Made by a program: the position numbers and the translations under genes. The notes beneath the pieces were generated by a model. It searched no databases. It had not been told where the DNA came from and worked only from the letters and a program-made list of their open reading frames with translations. DNA of 64,000 nt from Pyxidicoccus parkwaysis (GTDB lineage Bacteria > Myxococcota > Myxococcia > Myxococcales > Myxococcaceae), in the NCBI RefSeq assembly GCF_017301735.1, contig NZ_CP071090.1, positions 2,966,001-3,030,000 on the forward strand, given 5' to 3'. This document shows positions 43,172 to 51,168 of this stretch, piece after piece. How positions within the stretch are numbered: the first letter of the stretch is position 1; every line of letters starts with the position of its first letter.

Positions 43172-44800
43172 ATGAAAACTGTCTGGTTGCAACGCGTCGT
43201 CGGCATGCTGGTTGTGATGGGTTTGGTCCTCTCCATCGCCAACTCACTCAATACGTTTCATCAATATGACATCCCGGGAGGCGCGGCAGGTCTCTTCCGG
43301 CATGCGACGCCCGTCTCACTGGCGCTGTGCGTCCTGGTGATTGCTTGCATCACCGCGGTCAACCTGGCGGGGAGGTACCTCAAGTGGATGGTGCTGCTGC
43401 GCGCGGGGCACGTGCTGGCGCCCAGCCGCAAGCTGTTCCTCGCGTTCCTGGCGTCCTTCATCGGCAACCTCACCCCCTTCTATGTGCTGTACGTCTTGAG
43501 GGTGGCGCCACTGCGGGAGCGGTTCCCGCGCGCGCTGGCGCTGCTGGCCGTGGATCTGGCCACCGACGCGGTGGCCATCGGGCTGCTCGCTTCCGTCGCC
43601 ACGTATCCACTGTTGGGCGGAGCGGTGGGGGTGTTCGTCGCGGGGGCGTGTGCCCTGGCCCTGTTCCCCACGAAGAGCCGGGAGCGGCGGATTGGCCTGC
43701 TGCCGATGGCGACCAGCCTGGTCTTCGCGCAGGGCTTCGCGGTGCTCATCTGGGGCGTCACCGGCGTGTCGCTGTGGGTGACGCTGCGGGTCTTCGGCGT
43801 GGAGGTGGCCGTCCCCGAGGCGCTGCGCATCTACGCCATGAGCCACGTGCAGGGACTGGCGTCGCTGACATGGCCGGGCTTCCTGCTGGTGGGGCGCGGG
43901 ATGATCGGGATGCTGGTCGAGTCAGGCGTCCCCTCCGAGGTGGCCGTCTACTCCGCGGCGCTGGTGCGGGCCTTCACGTACTGGCTCGTGCTCCTCGCGG
44001 CGGCCGGCGCGCTGCTGCACATCCGCCGGAGATTGGGCCGGCAGGTGGAGGGTGTGAATCACTTCGACCTCATCGCGGACGAATACAAGGACAACGTCCC
44101 CGAGCACATCCGACTGCGTCTGCTCAATCGCAAGGTGGAGGTCAACCTCTGCCATCTCCCCCTGGAGCGTTTTCCGAGAGGGATTGACGCCGGCTGCGGG
44201 CAGGGTTGGTACCTCAAGGAGATGTTATCCAGGGGGTATCAAGTGGAAGGGATTGACTACTCCACCAACCAGGTCGCAAAGGCACGCCAGTACCTGGGGT
44301 CGCGGGCGGACCTCGTCAGACAGGGCTCACTGGTGGAGTTGCCCTTCGAGGACGCGTCGCAGGACTTCGTCTACGCGGTGAATGTCATCCACCACCTGCC
44401 GGACGTGGAGCGGCAGCAGCAGGCGTTCCGTGAGGTGCGGCGGGTGTTGCGGCCGGGCGGCCGGTTCCTCGTGCACGAGATGAACGTCAACAACCCGCTG
44501 TTCCGCTTCTACATGAGCTACGTCTTCCCGCTCATCAAGGACATCGATGACGGCACCGAGGTGTGGCTCAAGGAGACGACGGGGCCGTTCAGCGAGGGCT
44601 GGAAGCTGGTGACGACGGAGTACCGCACCTTCCTTCCGGACTTCGTCCCGGAGTTCGCCTACCGCCGCCTGTGGGGCGTGGAGCAGTACCTGGAGAGGAA
44701 CCGCCATGCGGCGCCTTTCTCGGCTCACGTCACGTTCGTGTTGGAGAAGGCCGGCCCGACCGAGGCCGCCACTGTCACATCGTTCCAGAACCGTTCCTGA
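43172..44800 (+). CDS. LPG-synthase-like transmembrane domain fused to SAM methyltransferase
   Basis: 542 residues. Residues 1 to about 295 hold six to eight hydrophobic helices of the lysylphosphatidylglycerol-synthase/flippase transmembrane family (UPF0104 type), including SFIGNLTPFYVLYVLR, which matches its conserved loop. After a short linker (VNHFDLIADEYKDNVP) residues 335 onward form a class I methyltransferase: IDAGCGQGWYLKEML binds SAM, then VEGIDYSTNQV and VYAVNVIHHLPDVE. LPG-synthase proteins couple lipid transport with a soluble catalytic domain; here the soluble part is a methyltransferase instead of an aminoacyl transferase. It probably acts on a lipid or lipid-linked sugar at the membrane. 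The next gene, a GT87-type glycosyltransferase, begins 17 bases on and points the same way. Confidence 0.85.
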   Translation: MKTVWLQRVVGMLVVMGLVLSIANSLNTFHQYDIPGGAAGLFRHATPVSLALCVLVIACITAVNLAGRYLKWMVLLRAGHVLAPSRKLFLAFLASFIGNLTPFYVLYVLRVAPLRERFPRALALLAVDLATDAVAIGLLASVATYPLLGGAVGVFVAGACALALFPTKSRERRIGLLPMATSLVFAQGFAVLIWGVTGVSLWVTLRVFGVEVAVPEALRIYAMSHVQGLASLTWPGFLLVGRGMIGMLVESGVPSEVAVYSAALVRAFTYWLVLLAAAGALLHIRRRLGRQVEGVNHFDLIADEYKDNVPEHIRLRLLNRKVEVNLCHLPLERFPRGIDAGCGQGWYLKEMLSRGYQVEGIDYSTNQVAKARQYLGSRADLVRQGSLVELPFEDASQDFVYAVNVIHHLPDVERQQQAFREVRRVLRPGGRFLVHEMNVNNPLFRFYMSYVFPLIKDIDDGTEVWLKETTGPFSEGWKLVTTEYRTFLPDFVPEFAYRRLWGVEQYLERNRHAAPFSAHVTFVLEKAGPTEAATVTSFQNRS

Positions 44801-44817
44801 ACAGGGGAGCACTCGCC

Positions 44818-46374
44818 ATGTCCGCGCAGTCCGCTGCATTCCGTTCCTCGCTCAACGCCGGCTCGGCGTTGATGGCCGCGTTTGTCGCGGGGCTGCTGGC
44901 GCCCCTGCTCGTCGTCCTGCTCGTGCTCCTGGGCGCGCCCTTCGGGGCGTCCGCGCCGGTGGGCGCCGTGGCCTTTGGCCTGCTGTTCTTCTTCCTGGTG
45001 CCCCGGGTACCGAAGGAGTGGGTGAGCTACCTGCGCGGCAAGTCCCGCGTGGCGTTCGTGCTGCTGGCGCTCGCGTCGTTCCTGGTGGTGGTGGCCATGG
45101 GGCGGCTGGGCGTCTTCATGTACGACCCGAACCTGAAGCAGTTCTCGCTCACGCCCAAAATCGAGTTCATGGTGAAGCACACGTGCCTGTCCGGCTACGT
45201 GAGCGCCGCCGTGCTCGCGGAGCAGGGGAAGGAGAACATCTTCAACCTCTCCAACTACAAGTCGCACGAGCTGGACGCGCTGCTGCCCACGGTGGAACCG
45301 CTGGAGCGCGACTACTACGCGTATCCGCCGCAGTTCCTCCTGTTGCCCAAGGCGATGCTGAGCCTGAGCCGAGACTTCTTCACGCTGCGGGCCGGGTGGT
45401 ACGTGCTGTATGCCGCCGCGGCGCTGCTCTCGATGTGGGTCGTGGCGTCGTGGGTGGGTGGGCGCGAGGGCGCGGTGCTGGCCGCGCTCATCCCGGTGGT
45501 CTGGTTGTCGCTGCCGACGCTGGTGAACGTGCAGCTCGGCAACATCCACCTGCTCGTCTTCGGCCTGTGTCTGGGCGGAATGATTGCCTTCGACCGGAAG
45601 CGACATGCGCTGGGCGGGGCGATGCTGGCCTTCGCGATTCTTGCGAAGATCTTCCCGGGCGTGCTGGGCATCTACCTGCTGGTGCAGCGGCGGTGGAAGG
45701 CGGCCTTCTGGACCGCGGGCTTCGGCGTCGTCTACACGGTGCTGGCGTTCCTGGTGGTGGGGGAGAAGCCCTTCGTGGACTACTTCACCAGCGCGGTGCC
45801 GCGCATCTCCAGCGGCGAGCTGTTCGACTTCGTGTGGACCTTCACGCCGGGCATCCTGGTGAACTACTCGCCGTTCGGCGTGCCCTTCAAGCTGCAGCTG
45901 GTGGGCGTGCAGTTCGCGGATCCGCTCGCGGTGTCGCGCGCCATCATCGCGGTGTACTCGCTGGGCGTGCTGGTGCTGGCGGTGGCTGTGTCGCACCGGC
46001 TGTACAAGCGCGAGGTGGCTGGCGAGGATGGCTCGCGCTTCCGGCTGACGCAGCTCGTGGTGTGGCTGGCGCTGATGAGCCTGTCGTCCTTCCGAAGCCC
46101 GTTCGCGCCGTGGACGTACTGCGCGGTGGGCGGGGTGTGGCTGTTCGCCGCGTATGCGCCCTTCGTGCGCTCGGGCGCGAAGCACCTGGTGCCGTTCATC
46201 CTCGGCTGGTTCATCATCTCCATCTACGGCCCGCCGATTGTCGGACCGATGGTGGCCTTCACGCTGGTTGCCCAGACGGTGCTATACGTGTCGGGCTTCT
46301 GGATTGCGTGGAAGGTGAGTTCGCCCTCGACGGCTCCGGAGGCCCTGCCGGTGGCGTCCGTGCAGCAGGGCTGA
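44818..46374 (+). CDS. GT87-family membrane glycosyltransferase (polyprenyl-phosphate sugar donor)
   Basis: 518 residues from ATG 44818 with AGGGGAG upstream. About 10-12 hydrophobic segments run through the protein (for example ALMAAFVAGLLAPLLVVLLVLL and VAFVLLALASFLVVVAM). GT87/DUF2029 features include the first periplasmic loop with acidic residues (EPLERDYYAYPPQFLLLPKA) and VQLGNIHLLVFGL. Family members transfer mannose or other sugars from polyprenyl-phosphate carriers on the outer face of the membrane. It follows the flippase-methyltransferase gene with a 17-base gap, which suggests a two-gene operon modifying an envelope glycolipid or glycan. The acceptor is not knowable from sequence. 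Confidence 0.8.
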   Translation: MSAQSAAFRSSLNAGSALMAAFVAGLLAPLLVVLLVLLGAPFGASAPVGAVAFGLLFFFLVPRVPKEWVSYLRGKSRVAFVLLALASFLVVVAMGRLGVFMYDPNLKQFSLTPKIEFMVKHTCLSGYVSAAVLAEQGKENIFNLSNYKSHELDALLPTVEPLERDYYAYPPQFLLLPKAMLSLSRDFFTLRAGWYVLYAAAALLSMWVVASWVGGREGAVLAALIPVVWLSLPTLVNVQLGNIHLLVFGLCLGGMIAFDRKRHALGGAMLAFAILAKIFPGVLGIYLLVQRRWKAAFWTAGFGVVYTVLAFLVVGEKPFVDYFTSAVPRISSGELFDFVWTFTPGILVNYSPFGVPFKLQLVGVQFADPLAVSRAIIAVYSLGVLVLAVAVSHRLYKREVAGEDGSRFRLTQLVVWLALMSLSSFRSPFAPWTYCAVGGVWLFAAYAPFVRSGAKHLVPFILGWFIISIYGPPIVGPMVAFTLVAQTVLYVSGFWIAWKVSSPSTAPEALPVASVQQG

Positions 46375-46389
46375 GCGGAGGAGCGTGCT

Positions 46390-46418
46390 CCGGGCCGGGG
46401 CAGCGTGTGCCGGCTCGG
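46390..46418. terminator. Possible bidirectional terminator between convergent genes
   Basis: CCGGGCCGG (46390-46398) faces CCGGCTCGG (46410-46418) with one mismatch, 16 bases after the plus-strand stop and 12 bases past the minus-strand stop. No U tract is present. Confidence 0.3.
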
Positions 46419-46430
46419 AGCGGGTGGGGC

Positions 46431-47762
46431 TTACGAGGACTGCTTCCGGACGCGCTCCCAGGCTTCGATGATGCGGCGCGTTTCCTCCTGCGCCAACGCC
46501 TGGAGCTTGGGGCCGAGCTGCGCGACCTTGTCGGGGTGGTACTGGGCCACCAGTGCGAGGTAGGCGCGCTTCACTTCTGGCAGCGGCGTGTTGGGCGCCA
46601 CTCCGAGCACCTCCCATGGTGACGGCGGTGGGGGCTCACGGGGTGGAGTGACGGGCGGCTCCGGCTCATCGTCGTCCTCCTCGGACTCCGCGTCGTCGGC
46701 TTCTTCGGCGTCGGCCTCTTCCTGCTCCTCGTCGCCGGCTTCGTCCTCGTCAGCTTCGTCCTGCTCCTCGTCGTCGTCTTCGTCCGCGTCGTCTTCGTCC
46801 TGCTCGGCGGCGTCGGCCTGCGCTGCTTCGTCCTCTTCGTCGCTCTGCTCGTCTTCTTCGTCCTCGCTTGCTTCGGACGGTGTCTCATCCGCAGGCACGG
46901 CGAAGCCCACGCCACAGGTGGAGCACAGCAGCTTCTCCTGCTGCCCTCCGCCTTGCAGGGGGACGACGCGCGTGTCGAAGCAGTCGCCGCAGACGATGTT
47001 GCGGCACCCCTCGCAGCGGGCGGCGGACTGGGCCTCCTCCAAATCCAGACCACAGCGCGGACAGTCGTCCGGAAGCGGTGCCTCCTCGCCGCAGCGGACG
47101 CAGAAGGCCCAGGCCCGGTCGAGGCTGCTCTCGCACTCCGTACACTCCAGCGTGCCGTCGCCGTGCTGCCAGTGCTTCTCCTCGCCGCACCACGGGCAGA
47201 AGGGCATGAGCCACGCGAGCCTCCCCGTGCAGTCGTCTGAGTCGCAGTCGAACTCAAGCCGGAAGCCCCGTGTCACGGCCTGCGGCTCGTTGTCCTCCTC
47301 GAAGGACTCGCCACAGGCCCAGCAGTGATTGAAGTACCGGTGGGACGGCGCGCCACAGGCGTCGCAGACGGGGTTGCCGGGCTCGTGCTTCCAGGCGACC
47401 TCGTCACCGCAGCCGGGGCAGAAGGCCATCCAGGCCTTCACGTCCGGATGCGTGCATGACTCCCGTGCGGCACGGGCTGCTCGCTGGCGCTGTCCCGGTG
47501 GGGCGGGGAAGGGCGGCGTGTCGCCCCGGTCCGTGAGGACCTCCCACAGGCATGAGCGGCACGCCTGTCCGCGCGTCTTCCTGCCCTCGGTGCCTGGGAT
47601 GATTGCACGCTGGCGGAAGGCGCTCGCTTCCAGCACCTGCGTGCTCACGCATGTCTGGCACACGGCGTCGCCGCAAACCTCGCATTTGCCCGCGAGGCGG
47701 CGTCCCCCGAGTCCCAGGAGGCCGGGCGTCAGCGGCTCCATGCAGCACGGACAGGCTCGCAT
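46431..47762 (-). CDS. Zinc-ribbon protein with acidic tract and C-terminal J domain
   Basis: 443 residues from ATG 47762; a TTG at 47780 would add six. From N to C: about eight CxxC or CxxCH/CxxCG pairs (such as ACPCC, CEVCGDAVC, CPGCGDEV, CDACGAP, CWACGE, CPWCGEEK, CTECES, CVRCGEE, CPRCGLD), a stretch of about 95 almost purely Asp/Glu/Ala residues (about 297-390), a short Pro-rich hinge, and a J domain with the HPD motif (HPDKV, His409-Asp411), which stimulates an Hsp70 ATPase. The zinc ribbons probably hold client protein or nucleic acid; the acidic tract may mimic nucleic acid or be a flexible arm. No Hsp70 gene is nearby. The architecture is unlike the classical DnaJ, whose J domain is N-terminal. 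Confidence 0.85.
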   Translation of the reverse strand: MRACPCCMEPLTPGLLGLGGRRLAGKCEVCGDAVCQTCVSTQVLEASAFRQRAIIPGTEGRKTRGQACRSCLWEVLTDRGDTPPFPAPPGQRQRAARAARESCTHPDVKAWMAFCPGCGDEVAWKHEPGNPVCDACGAPSHRYFNHCWACGESFEEDNEPQAVTRGFRLEFDCDSDDCTGRLAWLMPFCPWCGEEKHWQHGDGTLECTECESSLDRAWAFCVRCGEEAPLPDDCPRCGLDLEEAQSAARCEGCRNIVCGDCFDTRVVPLQGGGQQEKLLCSTCGVGFAVPADETPSEASEDEEDEQSDEEDEAAQADAAEQDEDDADEDDDEEQDEADEDEAGDEEQEEADAEEADDAESEEDDDEPEPPVTPPREPPPPSPWEVLGVAPNTPLPEVKRAYLALVAQYHPDKVAQLGPKLQALAQEETRRIIEAWERVRKQSS

Positions 47763-47878
47763 CCCTCTCGAATGCCCCAATCCGCCGCCGAGGTCCAGAA
47801 ACCACCAGGGCCGGCAAGCCGCGCGCTCCGCACGGCACCCGGCCCCGGTGTACTCCTTCGGCTGATTCGTGCTGTGGA

Positions 47879-50293
47879 CTACGCCCGCAGCGACACCACC
47901 GTCACGCCGTCACCACCCTCGTGGCTCTCACCGGGGCGGAACATGCGGATGTACGGAGACGCGGCGAGATAGTCACGGATGGCCTGCTTCAGCGCGCCCG
48001 TGCCGTGGCCGTGGATGATGAGCGCGGCCTCCTCGCCGCTGCGCATGCCCCCGTCCAGGAACGTCTCCAGTTCCTTCAGCGCGTCATCCGCACGCATGCC
48101 GCGCACGTCGCAGCGGAAGTTCGTGGCCTCCACCTCCGCGGGTGCCGCCGAGGCCGCGCGCTTCAGCACCGCCTCCTGCTTCTGCCGCTCGGGGAACTTC
48201 GCCTGCTGCGGCTTGCGCGTGCGCGAGCCGGACAGCTCCGACACGGGCACCCGCATCTTCAGCGCGCCGCCCGCGGACACCACCGCGTGCGAGTCCGTCA
48301 GCTCGATGATTTCCACGTCCCGCGCCAGCCCCGAGTGGTGCACCCACGCGCCCACCTTGAGGTTCGCCGGGCCCGGAGCCTCCACCTGGAACAGCTCCGC
48401 CTTCGCGGCCAGCGCGCGCTTCTGCGCCTCCTCCGCCCGTTGTTGGAGCTGCATGCGGGCCTCCGAGAGCGCCTTCTCGTTCTGCTCCTGGCGCAGCTTC
48501 GCCAGCAGCTCGCGCACTTCGGCGGCGGCGTGCTCGCTCGCGGCGTGCACGTCCTCGTTGAACTGCATCATCCGCGCGCGGCGCTCGCGCTCGAACTGCG
48601 TCTTCTGCTTCTCCAGGTCGGCCCGGAGCTCCTCGGCCTCCTTCGCAGCCACGCGCGCCTTCTCCAGCTCCTCGCCGAGCTTGCGGCGCTCCTCCTCCGC
48701 CGCGAGCAGCGCCTTGGACAGCGGACCGCCCGCGTTCATGGACAGCTCACGTGCGCGCTCGCACACCCGCTGGGGCAGGCCCACGCGGGCCGCCACGTCA
48801 ATCGCGGAGGACTGGCCCGCCGCGCCAATCTGCAGGCGGTAGGTGGGCGCCATGCGCTTGGAGTCGAAGCCCACGCGCGCGTTGAGGAAGCGCGGGTCCA
48901 TGTGGGCCAGCGCCTTCAGCTCCTCCAGGTGCGTGGTGACGAGCACCACCACGCCCTTGGCCATCAGCTCCTCCAGCACGGCGATGGCGATGGCGGCGCC
49001 CTCGCGCGGGTCGGTGTCCGCGGCGATTTCGTCAATCATCACCAGCGAGCCCTCGTGGGCCGCCGAGATGATGTCGCGCAGCATCGTCACGTGGGCGCTG
49101 AACGTGGACAGGCCCTGGGCCAGGTCCTGCGCGTCGCCCACCGTGGAATGCACGGAGCGGTACAGCGGCATCCGCGAGCCTTCCGCCACGGGAATGGGCA
49201 GGCCGGCGCGCAGCATCAGCGAGCACAGGCCCACGCCCGTCAGCGTCACCGTCTTGCCGCCCGCGTTGGGGCCGGACACCACCAGGGCCCGGGCCTCGCC
49301 AGTGAGCGTCACGTCGTTGGCCACCACCTCGGTGCCGCGCAGCACCAGCCGTGGGTGGCGCAGCTGCCGCAGCTCCAGGTCCTTCACGCCGTCGAACGTG
49401 GGCGCGTGGGCGTCCAGGTCCGCGGAGAGGATGGCCACGGCCTCCACCTCGTCCAGCTCCGCCACGGCGGCGAGGCCTTCCAGGATGCGGGCTGACTCGC
49501 GACCGAGGAGGTCGCTCAGCTCCTGGAGGACGCGCCGCTCCTCCTCTGTCACCACCGACTGGGCGATGGCCAGGTCGTTGCCCAGGCCCACCATGGCCTG
49601 CGGCTCCATGAAGAGCGTCTGGCCCGTCTGGCTGGCGTTGTGGACGATGCCGTCCACCTCGGAGCGGTAGTTGGACACCACCGGCACCACGTAACGCCCG
49701 TTGCGGATGGTGTAGTAGTTCTCGCGCAGCTTGGGCAGGAAGCTCTCGTCATGGAGCATCTCGTCCAGGCGCGATTTGATTCGCCGGTGGAGGCCGCGGG
49801 CCCTGTCACGGGCCTCGCGTAGCTCCGGACTGGCCCGGTCGGAAATCTCACCGTCCGGCTCGAAGCACTGGTCGATGCGCCGGGCCATGGACTCCAGCAT
49901 CGGGAGGCGGCGCGCAATCTCCATCAGCCGGGGGGCGCGCTCCTTGCGCTCGTCCAGGGACTCGCGGGTGCGCACGAAGGCGAAGAGGAGCTGCGCCGCG
50001 TCGATGAGCTGGCGGGGCTCCAGCATTCCGCCCTTCTCCGCGTGGCCGATGGCGATGCGCAGGTCCACCACGCCGCCCAGGGGCAGGGAGAACTGCTCCT
50101 GTGAGAGGGAGCGGGCCTCGCCGACGAGCGCGAGCGCTTCCGCGACCTGCTCGGGGGTGTCGAGGAACGGGCGGGCGAGCACACGTTCCCTTCCGGGCTC
50201 GGTCCGACAGCGCTGGGCCAGCGCGCGGAGCACTTCCGAGAAGCCGAGGTCTTCCAGCGTCCTTTGAGATATCTGCACGTTCATGGGTTTCAT
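47879..50293 (-). CDS. mutS2: MutS2: recombination- and ribosome-linked ATPase with Smr nuclease domain
   Basis: Length about 804 from ATG 50293; a TTG at 50314 would add seven residues and an ATG at 50284 would remove three. Core ATPase: Walker A VSGPNAGGKTVTL, MIDEIAADTDPREG (Walker B region), and LVTTHLEELK. A long coiled coil (Glu/Lys/Arg-rich, near residues 540-640) precedes a KOW-like segment and a C-terminal Smr domain with HGHGTGALKQAIRDYL, which is an endonuclease fold. Lacks the N-terminal mismatch-recognition domain of MutS, so it is not a mismatch-repair protein. Known roles are suppression of recombination and rescue of collided ribosomes. It diverges from the plus-strand TPR gene at 50360. 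Confidence 0.95.
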   Translation of the reverse strand: MKPMNVQISQRTLEDLGFSEVLRALAQRCRTEPGRERVLARPFLDTPEQVAEALALVGEARSLSQEQFSLPLGGVVDLRIAIGHAEKGGMLEPRQLIDAAQLLFAFVRTRESLDERKERAPRLMEIARRLPMLESMARRIDQCFEPDGEISDRASPELREARDRARGLHRRIKSRLDEMLHDESFLPKLRENYYTIRNGRYVVPVVSNYRSEVDGIVHNASQTGQTLFMEPQAMVGLGNDLAIAQSVVTEEERRVLQELSDLLGRESARILEGLAAVAELDEVEAVAILSADLDAHAPTFDGVKDLELRQLRHPRLVLRGTEVVANDVTLTGEARALVVSGPNAGGKTVTLTGVGLCSLMLRAGLPIPVAEGSRMPLYRSVHSTVGDAQDLAQGLSTFSAHVTMLRDIISAAHEGSLVMIDEIAADTDPREGAAIAIAVLEELMAKGVVVLVTTHLEELKALAHMDPRFLNARVGFDSKRMAPTYRLQIGAAGQSSAIDVAARVGLPQRVCERARELSMNAGGPLSKALLAAEEERRKLGEELEKARVAAKEAEELRADLEKQKTQFERERRARMMQFNEDVHAASEHAAAEVRELLAKLRQEQNEKALSEARMQLQQRAEEAQKRALAAKAELFQVEAPGPANLKVGAWVHHSGLARDVEIIELTDSHAVVSAGGALKMRVPVSELSGSRTRKPQQAKFPERQKQEAVLKRAASAAPAEVEATNFRCDVRGMRADDALKELETFLDGGMRSGEEAALIIHGHGTGALKQAIRDYLAASPYIRMFRPGESHEGGDGVTVVSLRA

Positions 50294-50359
50294 GCGCGGC
50301 CGCTCGGCCGTCAAGAGGATCTATTGAGGAGCCCGGCTCGGCTCTGTTATCGGTCGCGC

Positions 50360-51100
50360 ATGAAGTGGGTCTTCATGACGGCCTTGCTGGCGGGCGCCAC
50401 CGACGCGGCGGAGCCGTCCGCCCTGACTGCAACCCAGTCACAGGTGGCCGCGCCGGTCCCCGGTACGCTCCAGGATGCTCTGGCCCTGGAAGCGGCCGGG
50501 GATGACGCGGGTGCGCTCGCCGCGGTGGAGGCCCTGGTCCGGGCACACCCCACCTGGGAGTTGCCCCGCATGGAGGCAGCGCGCCTCCTGCTGAAGATGG
50601 GCGGTGGGTTGGAGCGGGCCGAGGCCCACCTGGACGCCGTCGCCGGGGTTGCACCGAATAACCCCCGCGCCTGGTACTTGCGCGGCCTGCTATGGGAGGA
50701 GCGCGGAGACCGCATGCAGGCCGTGCGGGCGTACGAGCAGGCCGTGCGCTACCGCTCTTCTTACGAGGAGGCCCGCTTCCGGCTCGGCGGCCTGTGGGCG
50801 CAGCAGGGGGACTGGCTCAAGTCCGAGATGCACTACCGGTACCTCGCCAGGGCGAAGCCCGAGTGGGTGCAGGTGCGCCTCCAGCTGGCGGAGGTGCTCG
50901 AGAAGCAGGAGCGCACGCTGGACGCGGAGACCGAGCTGCTGGCCGCGAGGAGCCTCCAGCCGGACAGTCCCCTGGTGCTCCGCCGTCTGGCCGACTTCTA
51001 CGAGCGGACGGGGCGGCCGCAGCTCGCGCAGAAGGTTCGCAAGTCGATGGAGCCGCAACCGACGCGGCGCATGCGAGCGCTGAAGCCTTCACGTCGCTGA
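50360..51100 (+). CDS. Exported TPR-repeat protein
   Basis: 246 residues from ATG 50360. The first 18 residues (MKWVFMTALLAGATDAAE) look like a signal peptide with cleavage near ATDA-AE. The rest is a series of TPR units: DALALEAAGDDAGALAAVEAL, PRMEAARLLLKMGGGLERAEAHL, NPRAWYLRGLLWEERGDRMQAVRAYEQA, SYEEARFRLGGLWAQQGDWL, VQVRLQLAEVLEKQERTLDAETELL, PLVLRRLADFYERTGRPQLAQKV. TPRs mediate protein binding; no enzymatic domain is present. It heads a plus-strand run (TPR, cyclase, NamZ-like, phosphoesterase, NadD) with gaps of 14-68 bases that may form an operon. Confidence 0.8.
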   Translation: MKWVFMTALLAGATDAAEPSALTATQSQVAAPVPGTLQDALALEAAGDDAGALAAVEALVRAHPTWELPRMEAARLLLKMGGGLERAEAHLDAVAGVAPNNPRAWYLRGLLWEERGDRMQAVRAYEQAVRYRSSYEEARFRLGGLWAQQGDWLKSEMHYRYLARAKPEWVQVRLQLAEVLEKQERTLDAETELLAARSLQPDSPLVLRRLADFYERTGRPQLAQKVRKSMEPQPTRRMRALKPSRR

Positions 51101-51168
51101 CAGCGGGCGGGCATGCACGGCGTCATGGCGATTGCGCCCCGGGCGACGGCACGTACACTGCGCGCGTT

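Noticed and set aside
51110-51168. An ATG at 51126 as the cyclase start
   Set aside because: It is in another frame; the cyclase frame has no ATG or GTG before the TTG at 51169.
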